NCBI RefSeq assembly: GCF_001808955.1 | Contig: NZ_KV795256.1 | Location: 313,755-377,754 of the forward strand | Source of the DNA: Rothia sp. HMSC078H08 | GTDB lineage: Bacteria > Actinomycetota > Actinomycetes > Actinomycetales > Micrococcaceae | Length of the DNA: 64,000 nt | Direction: 5' to 3' | Shown here: in pieces, positions 25,944-34,365 of the stretch | How the letters are laid out: each line of letters begins with the position of its first letter | How positions within the stretch are numbered: the first letter of the stretch is position 1 | Translations under genes and position numbers: made by a program | The notes under the pieces: model-generated | Told to the model about the DNA's origin: nothing | The model's input: only the letters and a program-made list of their open reading frames with translations | Database searches by the model: none

Positions 25944-27179
25944 CTACGTCAGCGGTTCGGCTCGTTTCACCCCGTACCACCATGGCACGGGAGGCGCAGA
26001 GGGAGAGTTCTTCTTCGCACGCTTTATAAAGGCCCGATCTTCAGCCCATTGAGCAGGAAAAGCTACCGCTATAAACACGTACGGGAAAAGAAGCACTTGA
26101 ACAAGATCCTTAAACCATACAGATGCTGCGCGATCTGCAGGAATTCCGCTCAGGCCCAATAATTCCATCAGCTGAGGAAGGAAAAGGTAATTAGCGAGAA
26201 AAATAGTTAGAATAATACCAACCCAGTTAAGGCGTTTCTGACGTTTACGCGCATGTGATAAAGCGTCTTGGATTTCTCGCGTAGCCTGATCAATCTCTGT
26301 GAATCCCAGTAGAGGTAGCCTCTTTAGTTGTGCTAACCGCAACTGGACGATTCGGATTTGCGCCGAACTCACTAAGGTACCCAATGGTGAGCGCTGTACA
26401 CCGTATGGGTTAGGACCTGCAAAGCCCGCATAGGTGCAACGATAGATATCGTATATAAGCGCCCATGCATATGCCTGAATAATCGCTGCGTCACGCCGAC
26501 CTGCTTGATATAGTTCACTAGCAGCACGTACTGCATCCTGCGTATGTCCTACACCCGCTTGTCGAAGGATTTCGTCAGCTGATTCAAGCTGTTCCCGACT
26601 TGCATCACGAGCTTCAAGCACAGGAAGAGTACGGTATGGTGCTCTATTCGGATCCTGTGGAGATGCTGAAGTAGTTATTTGCTTAGGCTTCTTACTATCC
26701 TGCGACGGTTCAGGCTGCTTTATAACCTGGGTAGGGGTTTGTGTAGGATCGGAAGAAGTCTGATTCTGCAGACGTTGTAATTCTTGTTCGTGTTCGAGCT
26801 CCTTACGCCGGATCTCCTGTTGCAGACGTTCCATCTCACGTTGCATCTGCGCGTTTTGTTGCTGCGCTTGAAGAGTCTGCTGGCGCAATTCTTCGTGTTG
26901 TTGCAAAGGAACGCTTTGATCGGTGCCATGTTCTTCCTGGTCTGCATCTTTGAGGAATGCCTGAAGATCCGCATCGTAGGTTACACGGGTCTGCGGATTC
27001 AGCAGGATTTTCTCAGCCTCAGCGAGCTGCTGCATGAGTCGCTCACCCTTGTGGCGCTTCTCCGCATTCGGGTGACTGGAAAGCGCCCGCGTAGTACGAC
27101 GCTTTTGAGTGATAGCCAAACGCACCTGTTCTTCAGTTGCGGTCGGTTCAATCTCCAGGATTTCGTAGTAATTCTGCAT
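25944..27179 (-). CDS. Membrane-anchored J-like protein with HPN instead of HPD
   Basis: A 411-residue protein. Residues 1-75 align with the J domain (YYEILEIEPTATEEQVRLAI, then ILLNPQTRVTYDADL), but the invariant Asp is Asn: His36-Pro37-Asn38. Residues about 95-150 are a Gln/Glu coiled coil, 155-190 a polar linker, and 195-310 helices. Two membrane segments lie near 318-345 and 357-382, with a short basic tail. HPD is required for Hsp70 activation in classical J proteins, so this one may tether Hsp70 or antagonise it; that is inference. The gene is low in GC. A GAGGAC sequence about 12 bases upstream is a weak ribosome-binding site. Confidence 0.75.
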   Translation of the reverse strand: MQNYYEILEIEPTATEEQVRLAITQKRRTTRALSSHPNAEKRHKGERLMQQLAEAEKILLNPQTRVTYDADLQAFLKDADQEEHGTDQSVPLQQHEELRQQTLQAQQQNAQMQREMERLQQEIRRKELEHEQELQRLQNQTSSDPTQTPTQVIKQPEPSQDSKKPKQITTSASPQDPNRAPYRTLPVLEARDASREQLESADEILRQAGVGHTQDAVRAASELYQAGRRDAAIIQAYAWALIYDIYRCTYAGFAGPNPYGVQRSPLGTLVSSAQIRIVQLRLAQLKRLPLLGFTEIDQATREIQDALSHARKRQKRLNWVGIILTIFLANYLFLPQLMELLGLSGIPADRAASVWFKDLVQVLLFPYVFIAVAFPAQWAEDRAFIKRAKKNSPSAPPVPWWYGVKRAEPLT

Positions 27180-27298
27180 GACGACAGCTAGTCCTCATCG
27201 CTTTCTCGTCGGTCTTGTTAACTATTGGGCTAGGAGGGGTGGATTGCCCTATTCACAACCCGCCCATTCAAGAGCAACCGCTATGTAAAGTCAACCGG

Positions 27299-28861
27299 CT
27301 ACATAATAGTCATGCCGCCGATACGCTTCTTTGCCTCTTCGACCTGCGATTTCTTCAGATTTGATACGCGTTCGATCTCAAAGGTTTCCAGCTGAAGGCC
27401 CGTCGTCTCATCGATAACTTCCACATGAACAATCTGGTCCAAATCGTAGCTATAGGTCGTGGCGATTGGTGCCCCCTTAGGATACGGCGGAATATCAATG
27501 ATGGCTTCTCCAAGAGTAACCACAAACTCAGGGTCCCTATCGTCTCCCTGCGTCACGGTAGTTACGAACCTTACCTGATTGTCGTAACGGGTCGAGGAAT
27601 ATCCTGTTTCTCGAGCAGGCAAAGGGGTATTGCGAGGAATAATAATAGAGTTAATTTTCTTATCGCTATCCCTTTCCAGCAGTATCTCTCCCAATCCTTG
27701 GCTAGTCACATCTTGAACGCGCACCGGGGCACCGATATACCCCTCCACAGCAGAACGACCACCCAAGTACCCGACAGTTTCCTGATCTTCAGGAGCAAGA
27801 AGAGCTGCCTGCACCGCCGCCCCAAGGGCCACAGCCTCATCCGGATTAATGCTTGTGTCCGGTTCCTTGCCACTCAGTACCTTCAACATCTTGTGCACAG
27901 CAGGCACTCGAGTAGAGCCACCTACCAAAAGCACACGAGAGATATCAGCCCAACCCAACTGTGCTGATTCCAGGGTGTCGATGACCAGGTCACGGGTACG
28001 GTTAAGAAAACGCTCAATTCGTCGTTCAAACTCTGAGCGTTCAACAATAACTCGATATGAAGCACCACCAACCACGATTAGAGCTCCAGCTGTAGCCGCG
28101 GTTGACAACCCCTTCTTTATCTGTTCAGCCTGCTCGCGCACTACGTTAAGAGCGTTCAGGTCGTCAAGGCAACTGGGACCTCCCTGCGAACGGACCTGTT
28201 CATCAATCATGAGCTGCAGTTCGCTGTCGAAGTCATAACCGCCCAGTCGTCGGTCACCGTCCGTTGCCAGAACCGTGAAATCGCCGCCTGAAACGTTCAG
28301 GATGGTCACGTCAAAGGTACCGCCGCCCAGATCGTATACCAGGACAGTCTCATGGGTATTTCCCCTGGTGGAGACACCATAGGCTAGCGCGGCAGCGGTG
28401 GGTTCGTTCAGCACACCCAGCACATTGAGTCCCGCAATCTCGCCGGCGTGACGGGTCGCTAGACGGCGTGCATCGTCAAAGTATGCGGGCACAGTAATTA
28501 CTGCGTCCGTGACGGGGACATTCATCTGCACCTCGACGTCTTCTTTCAATCGACGCAGAATCATTGCGGAGATTTCCTCCGAGGTGTAGCTGGAACCTGT
28601 AGCCGAGTCGAATCGCCAGGTGGGGTCGCCCATGTACCGCTTAACGTGCTGGGCGACGTCCGAGCCAACACGGCTGGCATGCTGCTTTGCTTGGGCGCCT
28701 ACCAGAGGCTCATCACCGGCACCGTAGTCCTGCAACAGGATTACAGAGGGGGTCGTATTTGCCCCATCGCGGTTTCGCACAATCCGCGGCACGCCGGTGG
28801 GATCCACCACAGCAGCAGCGGAGTTGGTTGTACCCAGGTCAATTCCGACGGCGATTCCCAT
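27299..28861 (-). CDS. Lidless Hsp70 paralogue B
   Basis: A 520-residue Hsp70 of the same plan as paralogue A: IDLGTTNSAAAVV, VPAYFDDARRLAT, DLGGGTFDVTILN, VGGSTRVPAVHK, then a beta substrate domain with IPRNTPLPARETG and VTQGDDRDPEFVV, ending RIGGMTIM without a lid. The frame is open to 28927. ATG 28861 is chosen because GGAGG lies six bases upstream and the family N terminus MGIAVGIDLGTT follows. The two paralogues are diverged throughout while keeping the same truncation, which suggests an old duplication with separate client or J-partner preferences (inference). Confidence 0.88.
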   Translation of the reverse strand: MGIAVGIDLGTTNSAAAVVDPTGVPRIVRNRDGANTTPSVILLQDYGAGDEPLVGAQAKQHASRVGSDVAQHVKRYMGDPTWRFDSATGSSYTSEEISAMILRRLKEDVEVQMNVPVTDAVITVPAYFDDARRLATRHAGEIAGLNVLGVLNEPTAAALAYGVSTRGNTHETVLVYDLGGGTFDVTILNVSGGDFTVLATDGDRRLGGYDFDSELQLMIDEQVRSQGGPSCLDDLNALNVVREQAEQIKKGLSTAATAGALIVVGGASYRVIVERSEFERRIERFLNRTRDLVIDTLESAQLGWADISRVLLVGGSTRVPAVHKMLKVLSGKEPDTSINPDEAVALGAAVQAALLAPEDQETVGYLGGRSAVEGYIGAPVRVQDVTSQGLGEILLERDSDKKINSIIIPRNTPLPARETGYSSTRYDNQVRFVTTVTQGDDRDPEFVVTLGEAIIDIPPYPKGAPIATTYSYDLDQIVHVEVIDETTGLQLETFEIERVSNLKKSQVEEAKKRIGGMTIM

Positions 28862-28945
28862 CGTCATCCTCCATCTATCGTCAGTGAATATTGGTTCATG
28901 GTAGCCCTTGCCTCTGAGAGTTACCAAGTCAGCTTATAACCGTTG

Positions 28946-29569
28946 TTAGAAGGCAGTATACGAATCTCGACTCATAAACGCACCGTGGCCGGTCGTGTAG
29001 TCCCAACAGGTTACGCCCTTTTCGGTTGCGCCGCAGACAATATTTCCGCTGTACACGCTCGTGTTGTAGAGCAACACAGCTTCCGTCTGCGTGGTAGCCT
29101 CGGGGGTCTCATGAGCAGTTAGATGAACTTCCTCAGCACTAAATTCAATCCACCAGAGAGTTTCGCCGTTGGCATCCACTCCATAAGGTTTGTCTTCATA
29201 GTAGTTTACAATTCCGCAACCGAAATTCCCCTCGATATTCTGACAGATAATATTGCCTGTCGGAGAGCGGAAAATCGGAGCAGTCAGCCCGTTACGGGTC
29301 GTTGAAGAAAGTAGCTCAACAGCATCGGAGGGGATGCGCTTCTCCCCAGCTCCTGGATATGCATCAGCAGGAACTTTCGGTTTTTGGACGGTATTTGATG
29401 AACTATTTCCATTCCCGCGGAACAGGTTATCTACAAATCCTCCGCCGCTACCATCGGGATGCGTGTATCCCCAGATATTTCCGCATCCGGTCAGCAGGCA
29501 GGCTAGAGTAATGGCCAGCGTGGCACCCACGCCGCGGCGAGGCTGCTTCTTCTTGTTGTCAACGTTCAT
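28946..29569 (-). CDS. Putative lipoprotein with actinobacterial extracellular domain
   Basis: A 207-residue protein. A basic N terminus and hydrophobic run end in the lipobox LLTGC with Cys29. After a Gly/Asn/Ser-rich linker, the C-terminal 110 residues contain RSPTGNIICQNI, CGIVNYY, GNIVCG and GVTCWDYTTGHGAFMSR. This cysteine-paired pattern is common in small secreted actinobacterial proteins of unknown function; I place it near DUF6636-like domains by memory only. ATG 29569 has GGAAGGA upstream, and the frame extends six codons further. It lies between the 726-residue gene and Hsp70 B, so an envelope-side role in the chaperone module is possible. Confidence 0.75.
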   Translation of the reverse strand: MNVDNKKKQPRRGVGATLAITLACLLTGCGNIWGYTHPDGSGGGFVDNLFRGNGNSSSNTVQKPKVPADAYPGAGEKRIPSDAVELLSSTTRNGLTAPIFRSPTGNIICQNIEGNFGCGIVNYYEDKPYGVDANGETLWWIEFSAEEVHLTAHETPEATTQTEAVLLYNTSVYSGNIVCGATEKGVTCWDYTTGHGAFMSRDSYTAF

Positions 29570-29666
29570 TGGTCTTCCTTCCTGCAAGCCTTCCTTCGAG
29601 GGCTCCGGCAGAGCCCGGCTAATGTGCCGGGCTCCACTGCTGGTAAACGGTACGGCTGGCGAACGG

Positions 29667-31847
29667 TTACACGCCCCAGGGTAGTACCCCGCGGCGGGCC
29701 TTCGTCAGAGCGTCACGTGCATCCGGGTCGGTTTCCATCTTTTCTTCAAATGCTCGGTACTGGTCGAGCACCATTGCGTCAATGACTTCACGTTCACGCG
29801 AGCCGAAGATGGGAGTAGGTAGCTGCTCTTCCAGGCGGCGAAGGACTGCCTGAGAAATAAGCATGGTGCCTTCCGTCTTGTAGAGGTAGGGCAATGCGTA
29901 GCCCACGCGGAGTACCGTCACCGGCAGTCCCCATTCGTAATGAATGGTGAAGGCGAGGTTCTCGGTCTGCTCAGCGACCTCATGGTCGAACGTACCGCTC
30001 TGGAATTTTGCCGGATGCGATACATCGTAGGGCGCGCCGGGTTCGCATTCTACGCATCGACGGTAATACTCCGAGAGAGGGATTGGCTGCTCGTAGAGCT
30101 TGCCGTCGGTGCGGTAGGTTGCGGTCGAGCAGGGGGTCTGCTCGTATCGTTCGTCGTAGTCCAGCGCGCCGGTCTCAAGAATGATAACCTTCGGGTTGTA
30201 CGCGCTAAGTTGCGTCAACAGGCTGTTGAGGGCTTCGTCCCGCTGGATATCAGGCACCTGCCCGTAAACAAGCACGAGGTGATGGTCAGGAGTTACCCCC
30301 TCCTCACCGGGCAGGAGCATGTGCCGAATTCGCATTTCCAAAGCTTCGTCACTCTCGTAGAGTGCCTTATTCATCTGGTCAACACGGAAGGAGCGTTCCT
30401 CAGGCGCCATGAGGGCGACGGTACGCAGAGGCTGGCAGTTCGTCCAGCGGCTGTCCTTCGGGCCGCGACGGTAATCCACCAGACCGGGGTACACGCCAAA
30501 TACAACGGTGCATTCGGCTCCTTCAGCCAGTTCCTGGACCATCTGCTGTGAGTTCATCTCCTGTTCCATGTTCTCGGAAGCGGATGCTTCGTCCTCAGCC
30601 GCGTTTTTGATGTCTACCTGAATATTGGGGTTGCGGGTGGCCTCGTACCATTGGGCGTTCGGGTCCTTCGAGAAGGTTGAGGTTCGGTACGCTATTTCGC
30701 CGTATGCCTCGAACTCGAGTGCCACGCGGGTTGCTAGTTCGAAATCCCAAATAATTCCTTGGACGACATCCACATCAATCGGTAGCTCTTCGACCTGGGG
30801 ATATTCTTCTGCCGCCTGAATACGGTTCGTCTGCCAAGTGGTAAGAGCGTGGCTTCCTGCAGACATCTGGTAGGTCATTTGGTAGAGCGCTTCAACCGAC
30901 TGAATGTCCTGCAGCAGTTCTTCGCCGAAGGGGAAATACTCCGTTTCACGCAGGTGGTTCGTCAAAATCCACAGCATGTGCGATGCACCCCAGACGTGAG
31001 GTCCCATACCCAAAATCTGCGGAACACTAATGCGGTAGATATAGACATTCAGGGTGCTCTTATTCCCAAATACCTCAGCGATTTCCTCAGCGCTCAGAGA
31101 GGAACCGATTTCCGGGGTGGATTTGATGAGCTCGTTGCCTTCAATGCAGGGGGTTTTACCGCGGCCATCTGCGGGAAAAGCCGAGTGATCCTTCCAGAAG
31201 ACGCGGGGCTTGAACGAGCTGTGCAGGCTGAGGTTAACGATCTCTTCACGCTGCCCCTTAGCGGTGCCGGGCGCGCCCTTCATCGGCACAGAATAGGTGG
31301 TGAATGCTTCGTAGCCGGGCCCCAGCTTCTCATTGGCTACCCCGGTAAAGTGGGAGGCCAGCACGTACACCTTAGTACGGTTCCAAGTTTCGGCGGCGCG
31401 CAGTTTCGAAGCAAAAAGGGCGAGCTTGGCGTAGAACCCCTGGGGGTTCTTATCCGGTGCGTCACCGGTTACCAGGTACAGTCGAGGTGTTCCGTACAGG
31501 CTGGATAGCGCGTACTTCTGATTGACAGGACCAAAGTCTGCTCCCATCACCAGGTGACATACGGGAGGGTTCAGAGGAGGTACCGAGTAGAAGGGGGAAA
31601 AATCAAACCCCAAGTCTACGGTCCGGCATTCGGAGGCGCTCAGGTGTAGCGCCTCCACGGCGAGAGAGGCGTTCGTCGGTTGCCCTGCTGAGTCGTTCAG
31701 TCCCAGGAAAAGAGCCGCGTAAGCGTTCTTGGCAGCGTGCGGGTTGTTAAGTTCAAGGGTTCCGCATTGATCGTGGGCACGGTATCGGTCACGGAAGTAA
31801 GCAGAAACGCGCTCAGCGCTCCCCCAATCGCCGGTGAAAGTCGTCAT
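29667..31847 (-). CDS. 726-residue protein of unknown function, first gene of the chaperone series
   Basis: I do not recognise a family. The protein is soluble-looking, with no signal peptide or membrane segment. The N-terminal half has alternating beta/alpha-like segments (HLVMGADFGPVNQKYALSSL, PRLYLVTGDAPD, TKVYVLASHF), suggestive of a nucleotide- or actin-like fold, unproven. The middle contains an acidic segment near residues 430-455 and the C-terminal half has HHLVLVYGQVPD and PKVIILETGALDYDER. ATG 31847 is chosen because GAGGAG lies nine bases upstream. It begins the same-strand run that continues with the lipoprotein, Hsp70, J and GrpE genes, with gaps of about 60-270 bases. Confidence 0.7.
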   Translation of the reverse strand: MTTFTGDWGSAERVSAYFRDRYRAHDQCGTLELNNPHAAKNAYAALFLGLNDSAGQPTNASLAVEALHLSASECRTVDLGFDFSPFYSVPPLNPPVCHLVMGADFGPVNQKYALSSLYGTPRLYLVTGDAPDKNPQGFYAKLALFASKLRAAETWNRTKVYVLASHFTGVANEKLGPGYEAFTTYSVPMKGAPGTAKGQREEIVNLSLHSSFKPRVFWKDHSAFPADGRGKTPCIEGNELIKSTPEIGSSLSAEEIAEVFGNKSTLNVYIYRISVPQILGMGPHVWGASHMLWILTNHLRETEYFPFGEELLQDIQSVEALYQMTYQMSAGSHALTTWQTNRIQAAEEYPQVEELPIDVDVVQGIIWDFELATRVALEFEAYGEIAYRTSTFSKDPNAQWYEATRNPNIQVDIKNAAEDEASASENMEQEMNSQQMVQELAEGAECTVVFGVYPGLVDYRRGPKDSRWTNCQPLRTVALMAPEERSFRVDQMNKALYESDEALEMRIRHMLLPGEEGVTPDHHLVLVYGQVPDIQRDEALNSLLTQLSAYNPKVIILETGALDYDERYEQTPCSTATYRTDGKLYEQPIPLSEYYRRCVECEPGAPYDVSHPAKFQSGTFDHEVAEQTENLAFTIHYEWGLPVTVLRVGYALPYLYKTEGTMLISQAVLRRLEEQLPTPIFGSREREVIDAMVLDQYRAFEEKMETDPDARDALTKARRGVLPWGV

Positions 31848-31936
31848 CTCGATGGCTCTCCTCATTATGACGGTACCGTCGCTGGCATCATCATATGTCG
31901 TATGGGTGTGGTTGTGTTCAGTGTCTTAATCATGCC

Positions 31937-31963
31937 ACAGGTCATCTTCACCGAGTGACCTGT
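31937..31963. promoter_or_regulatory. Perfect dyad upstream of the chaperone gene series
   Basis: ACAGGTCA and TGACCTGT are perfect 8-bp arms with an 11-base spacer, 90-116 bases before the first gene. It does not match the CIRCE or HAIR heat-shock elements. The rest of 31848-32197 has no gene. Confidence 0.45.
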
Positions 31964-32197
31964 ATCGTCATCTACTCCTCTGCTGAGACAGTTATTCACA
32001 TGTTGTGTGGGGTTGGTCTAACAGCGTTTGTGTACCTTTGATGTCCATTTCAAGCGCCGTATCATAGATATATAGGCTTATTGATTCTATTCTGGTCGCC
32101 GAAGATGGCGGTTGGTTATGCATCTGGCACCTTCCGGTGGTCGTGAGAACGGAGAGAGGCTCCGTTGGAAGGAGGGAGCGGGTTTCCCGCACCGATT

Positions 32198-32512
32198 ATG
32201 GTTGATGTCCGTCGCCGCAAGCTTGCAATTATTGCTATGAACATTTCGGTTCTTGCAGCTGCTCTCTCCTGGCTGTTGGTGCTCTTCTCTGTCATGTATT
32301 CTCCCGCAGCTGTACCGTGGGCTCTGGGCGTTGCTATCGTACTGACTGTGATTGGCGCCTACGCGCTGTACCGCTACTACTCCAAGTACTCGCACGTGCT
32401 CCCGAACGAGGACCCGGACGCACACGATGTGCTCGGTCACGACCTGCACTCGACCCACCTGCCGCACCTTCACCACACGGAGGGCAATCCCAACGGAGCA
32501 GCTGCTAAGTAG
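32198..32512 (+). CDS. Small membrane protein with His-rich tail
   Basis: A 104-residue protein. A basic N terminus (VDVRRRKLA) is followed by two closely spaced hydrophobic helices, then a charged tail with HDVLGHDLHSTHLPHLHH. Nine histidines in the tail suggest metal binding, unproven. ATG 32198 is the best start, but its likely ribosome-binding site AAGGAGGGAG ends about 20 bases upstream. A GCGGG-TTT-CCCGC hairpin lies between them and would bring the two together. No family is recognised. Confidence 0.6.
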   Translation: MVDVRRRKLAIIAMNISVLAAALSWLLVLFSVMYSPAAVPWALGVAIVLTVIGAYALYRYYSKYSHVLPNEDPDAHDVLGHDLHSTHLPHLHHTEGNPNGAAAK

Positions 32513-32542
32513 CGTGCCTGCCATCCCCTAGACAGCATAAAT

Positions 32543-32574
32543 GTGCCGCCTCACCGGTACCGGTGAGGCGGCAC
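32543..32574. terminator. 32-base perfect palindrome terminator
   Basis: GTGCCGCCTCACCGGT and its exact complement form a palindrome between convergent genes, followed by GTTTGC on the plus strand. It probably terminates in both directions, though the T tracts are short. Confidence 0.75.
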
Positions 32575-32619
32575 GTTTGCATTAAAATCGCGGTTCAGAG
32601 TCCGACCCTACACTCAAGA

Positions 32620-33201
32620 TTATTTCTGGTTTGAGTCAGTGCTCCGCTGCGCTTCAGCTTCGGCTCTGGCTAGTTCTATCCTTCTGTTCTTTTCGACGAT
32701 CAGAGCGTTATATTTCCAGCCGGGGATTCGTTCAAAAAGCCACCCAACCCAGAGAAGCGCAGCGGTAATGAGAGCGACAGGAATCAGGTAAATAAGGGCT
32801 CTCGGGTCGCGGGTGTGGTCTGAGGTGCTCCCCGCGGTGAGTTCCCACAGCGCAAGGATTGGTACCGCCATTATAGGCATCACTATAAAAAGGATGAGGG
32901 CATAGTAAATGCCCATCATGCTACCGGGCCTGCCTCTATTCATACGGGCTTGGGTGACGGCTCTCTTCAGACGTTTGTATTCCTCTAAGGTTTCGCCGTC
33001 TAGAAGCGAAGCGTTAGGGATCTTGGCCATGACGTACCGTACGGCTTCTAAATCTGAGGGCGAGCAAATAAAGATATGTCCCTGGGACGTAACGGTATAT
33101 TCTTTCGCGATGTCGAGGCACGCCTGCGCGTAACGGTTATTAAGCTCTCGGCTCTCCGGGTTTTCTTTGAGTTGCCGGCGGATGTCTTTCAGATCTTCCA
33201 T
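32620..33201 (-). CDS. Membrane protein related to the anchor region of the J-proteins
   Basis: A 193-residue protein. An N-terminal helical segment (residues 1-35) leads into a region of about 60 residues with GHIFICSPSDLEAVRYVMAK and LEEYKRLKRAVTQARM, then two membrane helices near 98-120 and 135-157, and a charged coiled tail. By eye this stretch aligns with the segment before the membrane helices of the J-protein at 23028-24182 (IRIVSKDQIKATRT, LLQMYRAIDNRVIYARR). It may be a J-less relative belonging to the same system. ATG 33201 is preferred because AAGGAG lies just upstream; an ATG at 33225 has none. Confidence 0.6.
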   Translation of the reverse strand: MEDLKDIRRQLKENPESRELNNRYAQACLDIAKEYTVTSQGHIFICSPSDLEAVRYVMAKIPNASLLDGETLEEYKRLKRAVTQARMNRGRPGSMMGIYYALILFIVMPIMAVPILALWELTAGSTSDHTRDPRALIYLIPVALITAALLWVGWLFERIPGWKYNALIVEKNRRIELARAEAEAQRSTDSNQK

Positions 33202-33538
33202 GTTTCTCCTTGCAATTTCAGTCATCGTTGAACCCATCGTTGGGGTACGAGAAACACAGGCCATCCCCTACCCGCTGCGGGGTGGAGAAGCCGGAGTATT
33301 GAATTGCGGTGTATCGGTGTGTACTTCACAGAATGCCAGCTCTTGGGGCTCAGGCAAAATTGACGGGGCGTCTTGAGATGTTTCAACAGCGGTGCATACA
33401 TCTCATATATACCGGTCAGTTATAGACAAAACCCGCTACAGGTACGGTACGGAGGCACCCCTCCCCTATGATGGTTGAAAGGGGTATTTGCCCTTTGCAC
33501 CATCGGCAGTACACACCCACGAGCCTACGAGGAAGAGC
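33202..33538. other. Divergent intergenic region before ogt
   Basis: No gene is supportable. It must contain promoters for the membrane protein at 32620 and for ogt, but no clear consensus is visible. AAAGGGGTATTTGCCCTTT near 33479 is a near-palindrome. Confidence 0.4.
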
Positions 33539-34150
33539 ATGACCAAAGCGACCGATTCGCCGCAGCCGCCGGAAGCGCTCACGCGCTGGTACACTCGCTA
33601 CTCGAGCCCCGTCGGCGTGCTCTATATCGCCGCCCGCGCGAACGCGATTGTTGGCATCTGGTACGAGGATCAGGCACATTTTCCGCTCCCCCATGAGCTC
33701 GGTGGACTCATCGAGAATCCCGGAGCCTACCTGCGGGAGCACAACACGGCGGAAGAGGAAGAGCCTACCGAAGAGTATGCTGCGGCGCGGCTGCTGTCGC
33801 GTGCTGAGGCAGAGCTCTCCGAGTATTTTGAGCGCAAGCGCACTTCTTTTACGTTGCCGCTAGATCCTGAGGGCACCGATTTTCAGCTGATTGTGTGGGA
33901 GCATCTGAAGACTGTTCCTGCCGGGTACACCACCACTTACGGTGAGATTTCGCGTGCGGTTGGTCCCGGTGCTCCGGCGCAGGCGGTGGGTCAGGCGGTC
34001 GGCCGCAATAAGGTTTCTATTATGATTCCGTGTCACCGCGTTATTGGTGCTGATGGTAGTTTGACTGGCTACGCTGGCGGGGTTGAACGTAAGCAGTTCC
34101 TTCTCAATCTGGAGGAGCCGGAAGAGGTGCGGGAGGCGCGGCTCTTCTAG
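33539..34150 (+). CDS. ogt: Methylated-DNA--protein-cysteine methyltransferase
   Basis: Suicide repair protein that transfers alkyl groups from O6-alkylguanine to its own cysteine. The 203-residue protein has FQLIVWEHLKTVPAGYTTTY with the DNA-binding helix, then AVGQAVGRNKVSIMIPCHRV, whose PCHR holds the acceptor Cys, and GADGSLTGYAGGVERKQFLL. The N-terminal domain carries an acidic insertion around residues 60-80. The ATG at 33539 has GAGGAAG upstream; the frame is open earlier. It is followed by tag, giving a two-gene alkylation-repair locus. Confidence 0.92.
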   Translation: MTKATDSPQPPEALTRWYTRYSSPVGVLYIAARANAIVGIWYEDQAHFPLPHELGGLIENPGAYLREHNTAEEEEPTEEYAAARLLSRAEAELSEYFERKRTSFTLPLDPEGTDFQLIVWEHLKTVPAGYTTTYGEISRAVGPGAPAQAVGQAVGRNKVSIMIPCHRVIGADGSLTGYAGGVERKQFLLNLEEPEEVREARLF

Positions 34151-34180
34151 CGATGTCACCCGGCGGTGATTGAGACTTGT

Positions 34181-34226
34181 CAGAGGGCGGAGCGTGCATC
34201 GGATGCGGGCTCTGCCCTCTGTCGTA
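34181..34226 (+). terminator. Hairpin after ogt
   Basis: CAGAGGGC (34181-34188) pairs with GCCCTCTG (34214-34221), with inner pairing, then a weak T-rich tail (about 34228-34236). Confidence 0.55.
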
Positions 34227-34365
34227 CCTATTTTCGGTTTCGTTGCTCTGCACCACGACATATAATCGAATATACTTGCGATTTACTCACGCTAGGGCTA
34301 CTGTTTAAGTAGAACATGCTTCCGAAATATTCGGATGAGCTCAGCACTCTCAGAGAGGAGAAACC

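Noticed and set aside
21885..31963. CIRCE or HAIR heat-shock operators upstream of the chaperone series
   Set aside because: Neither TTAGCACTC-N9-GAGTGCTAA nor CTTGAGT-N7-ACTCAAG is present in the leaders inspected.
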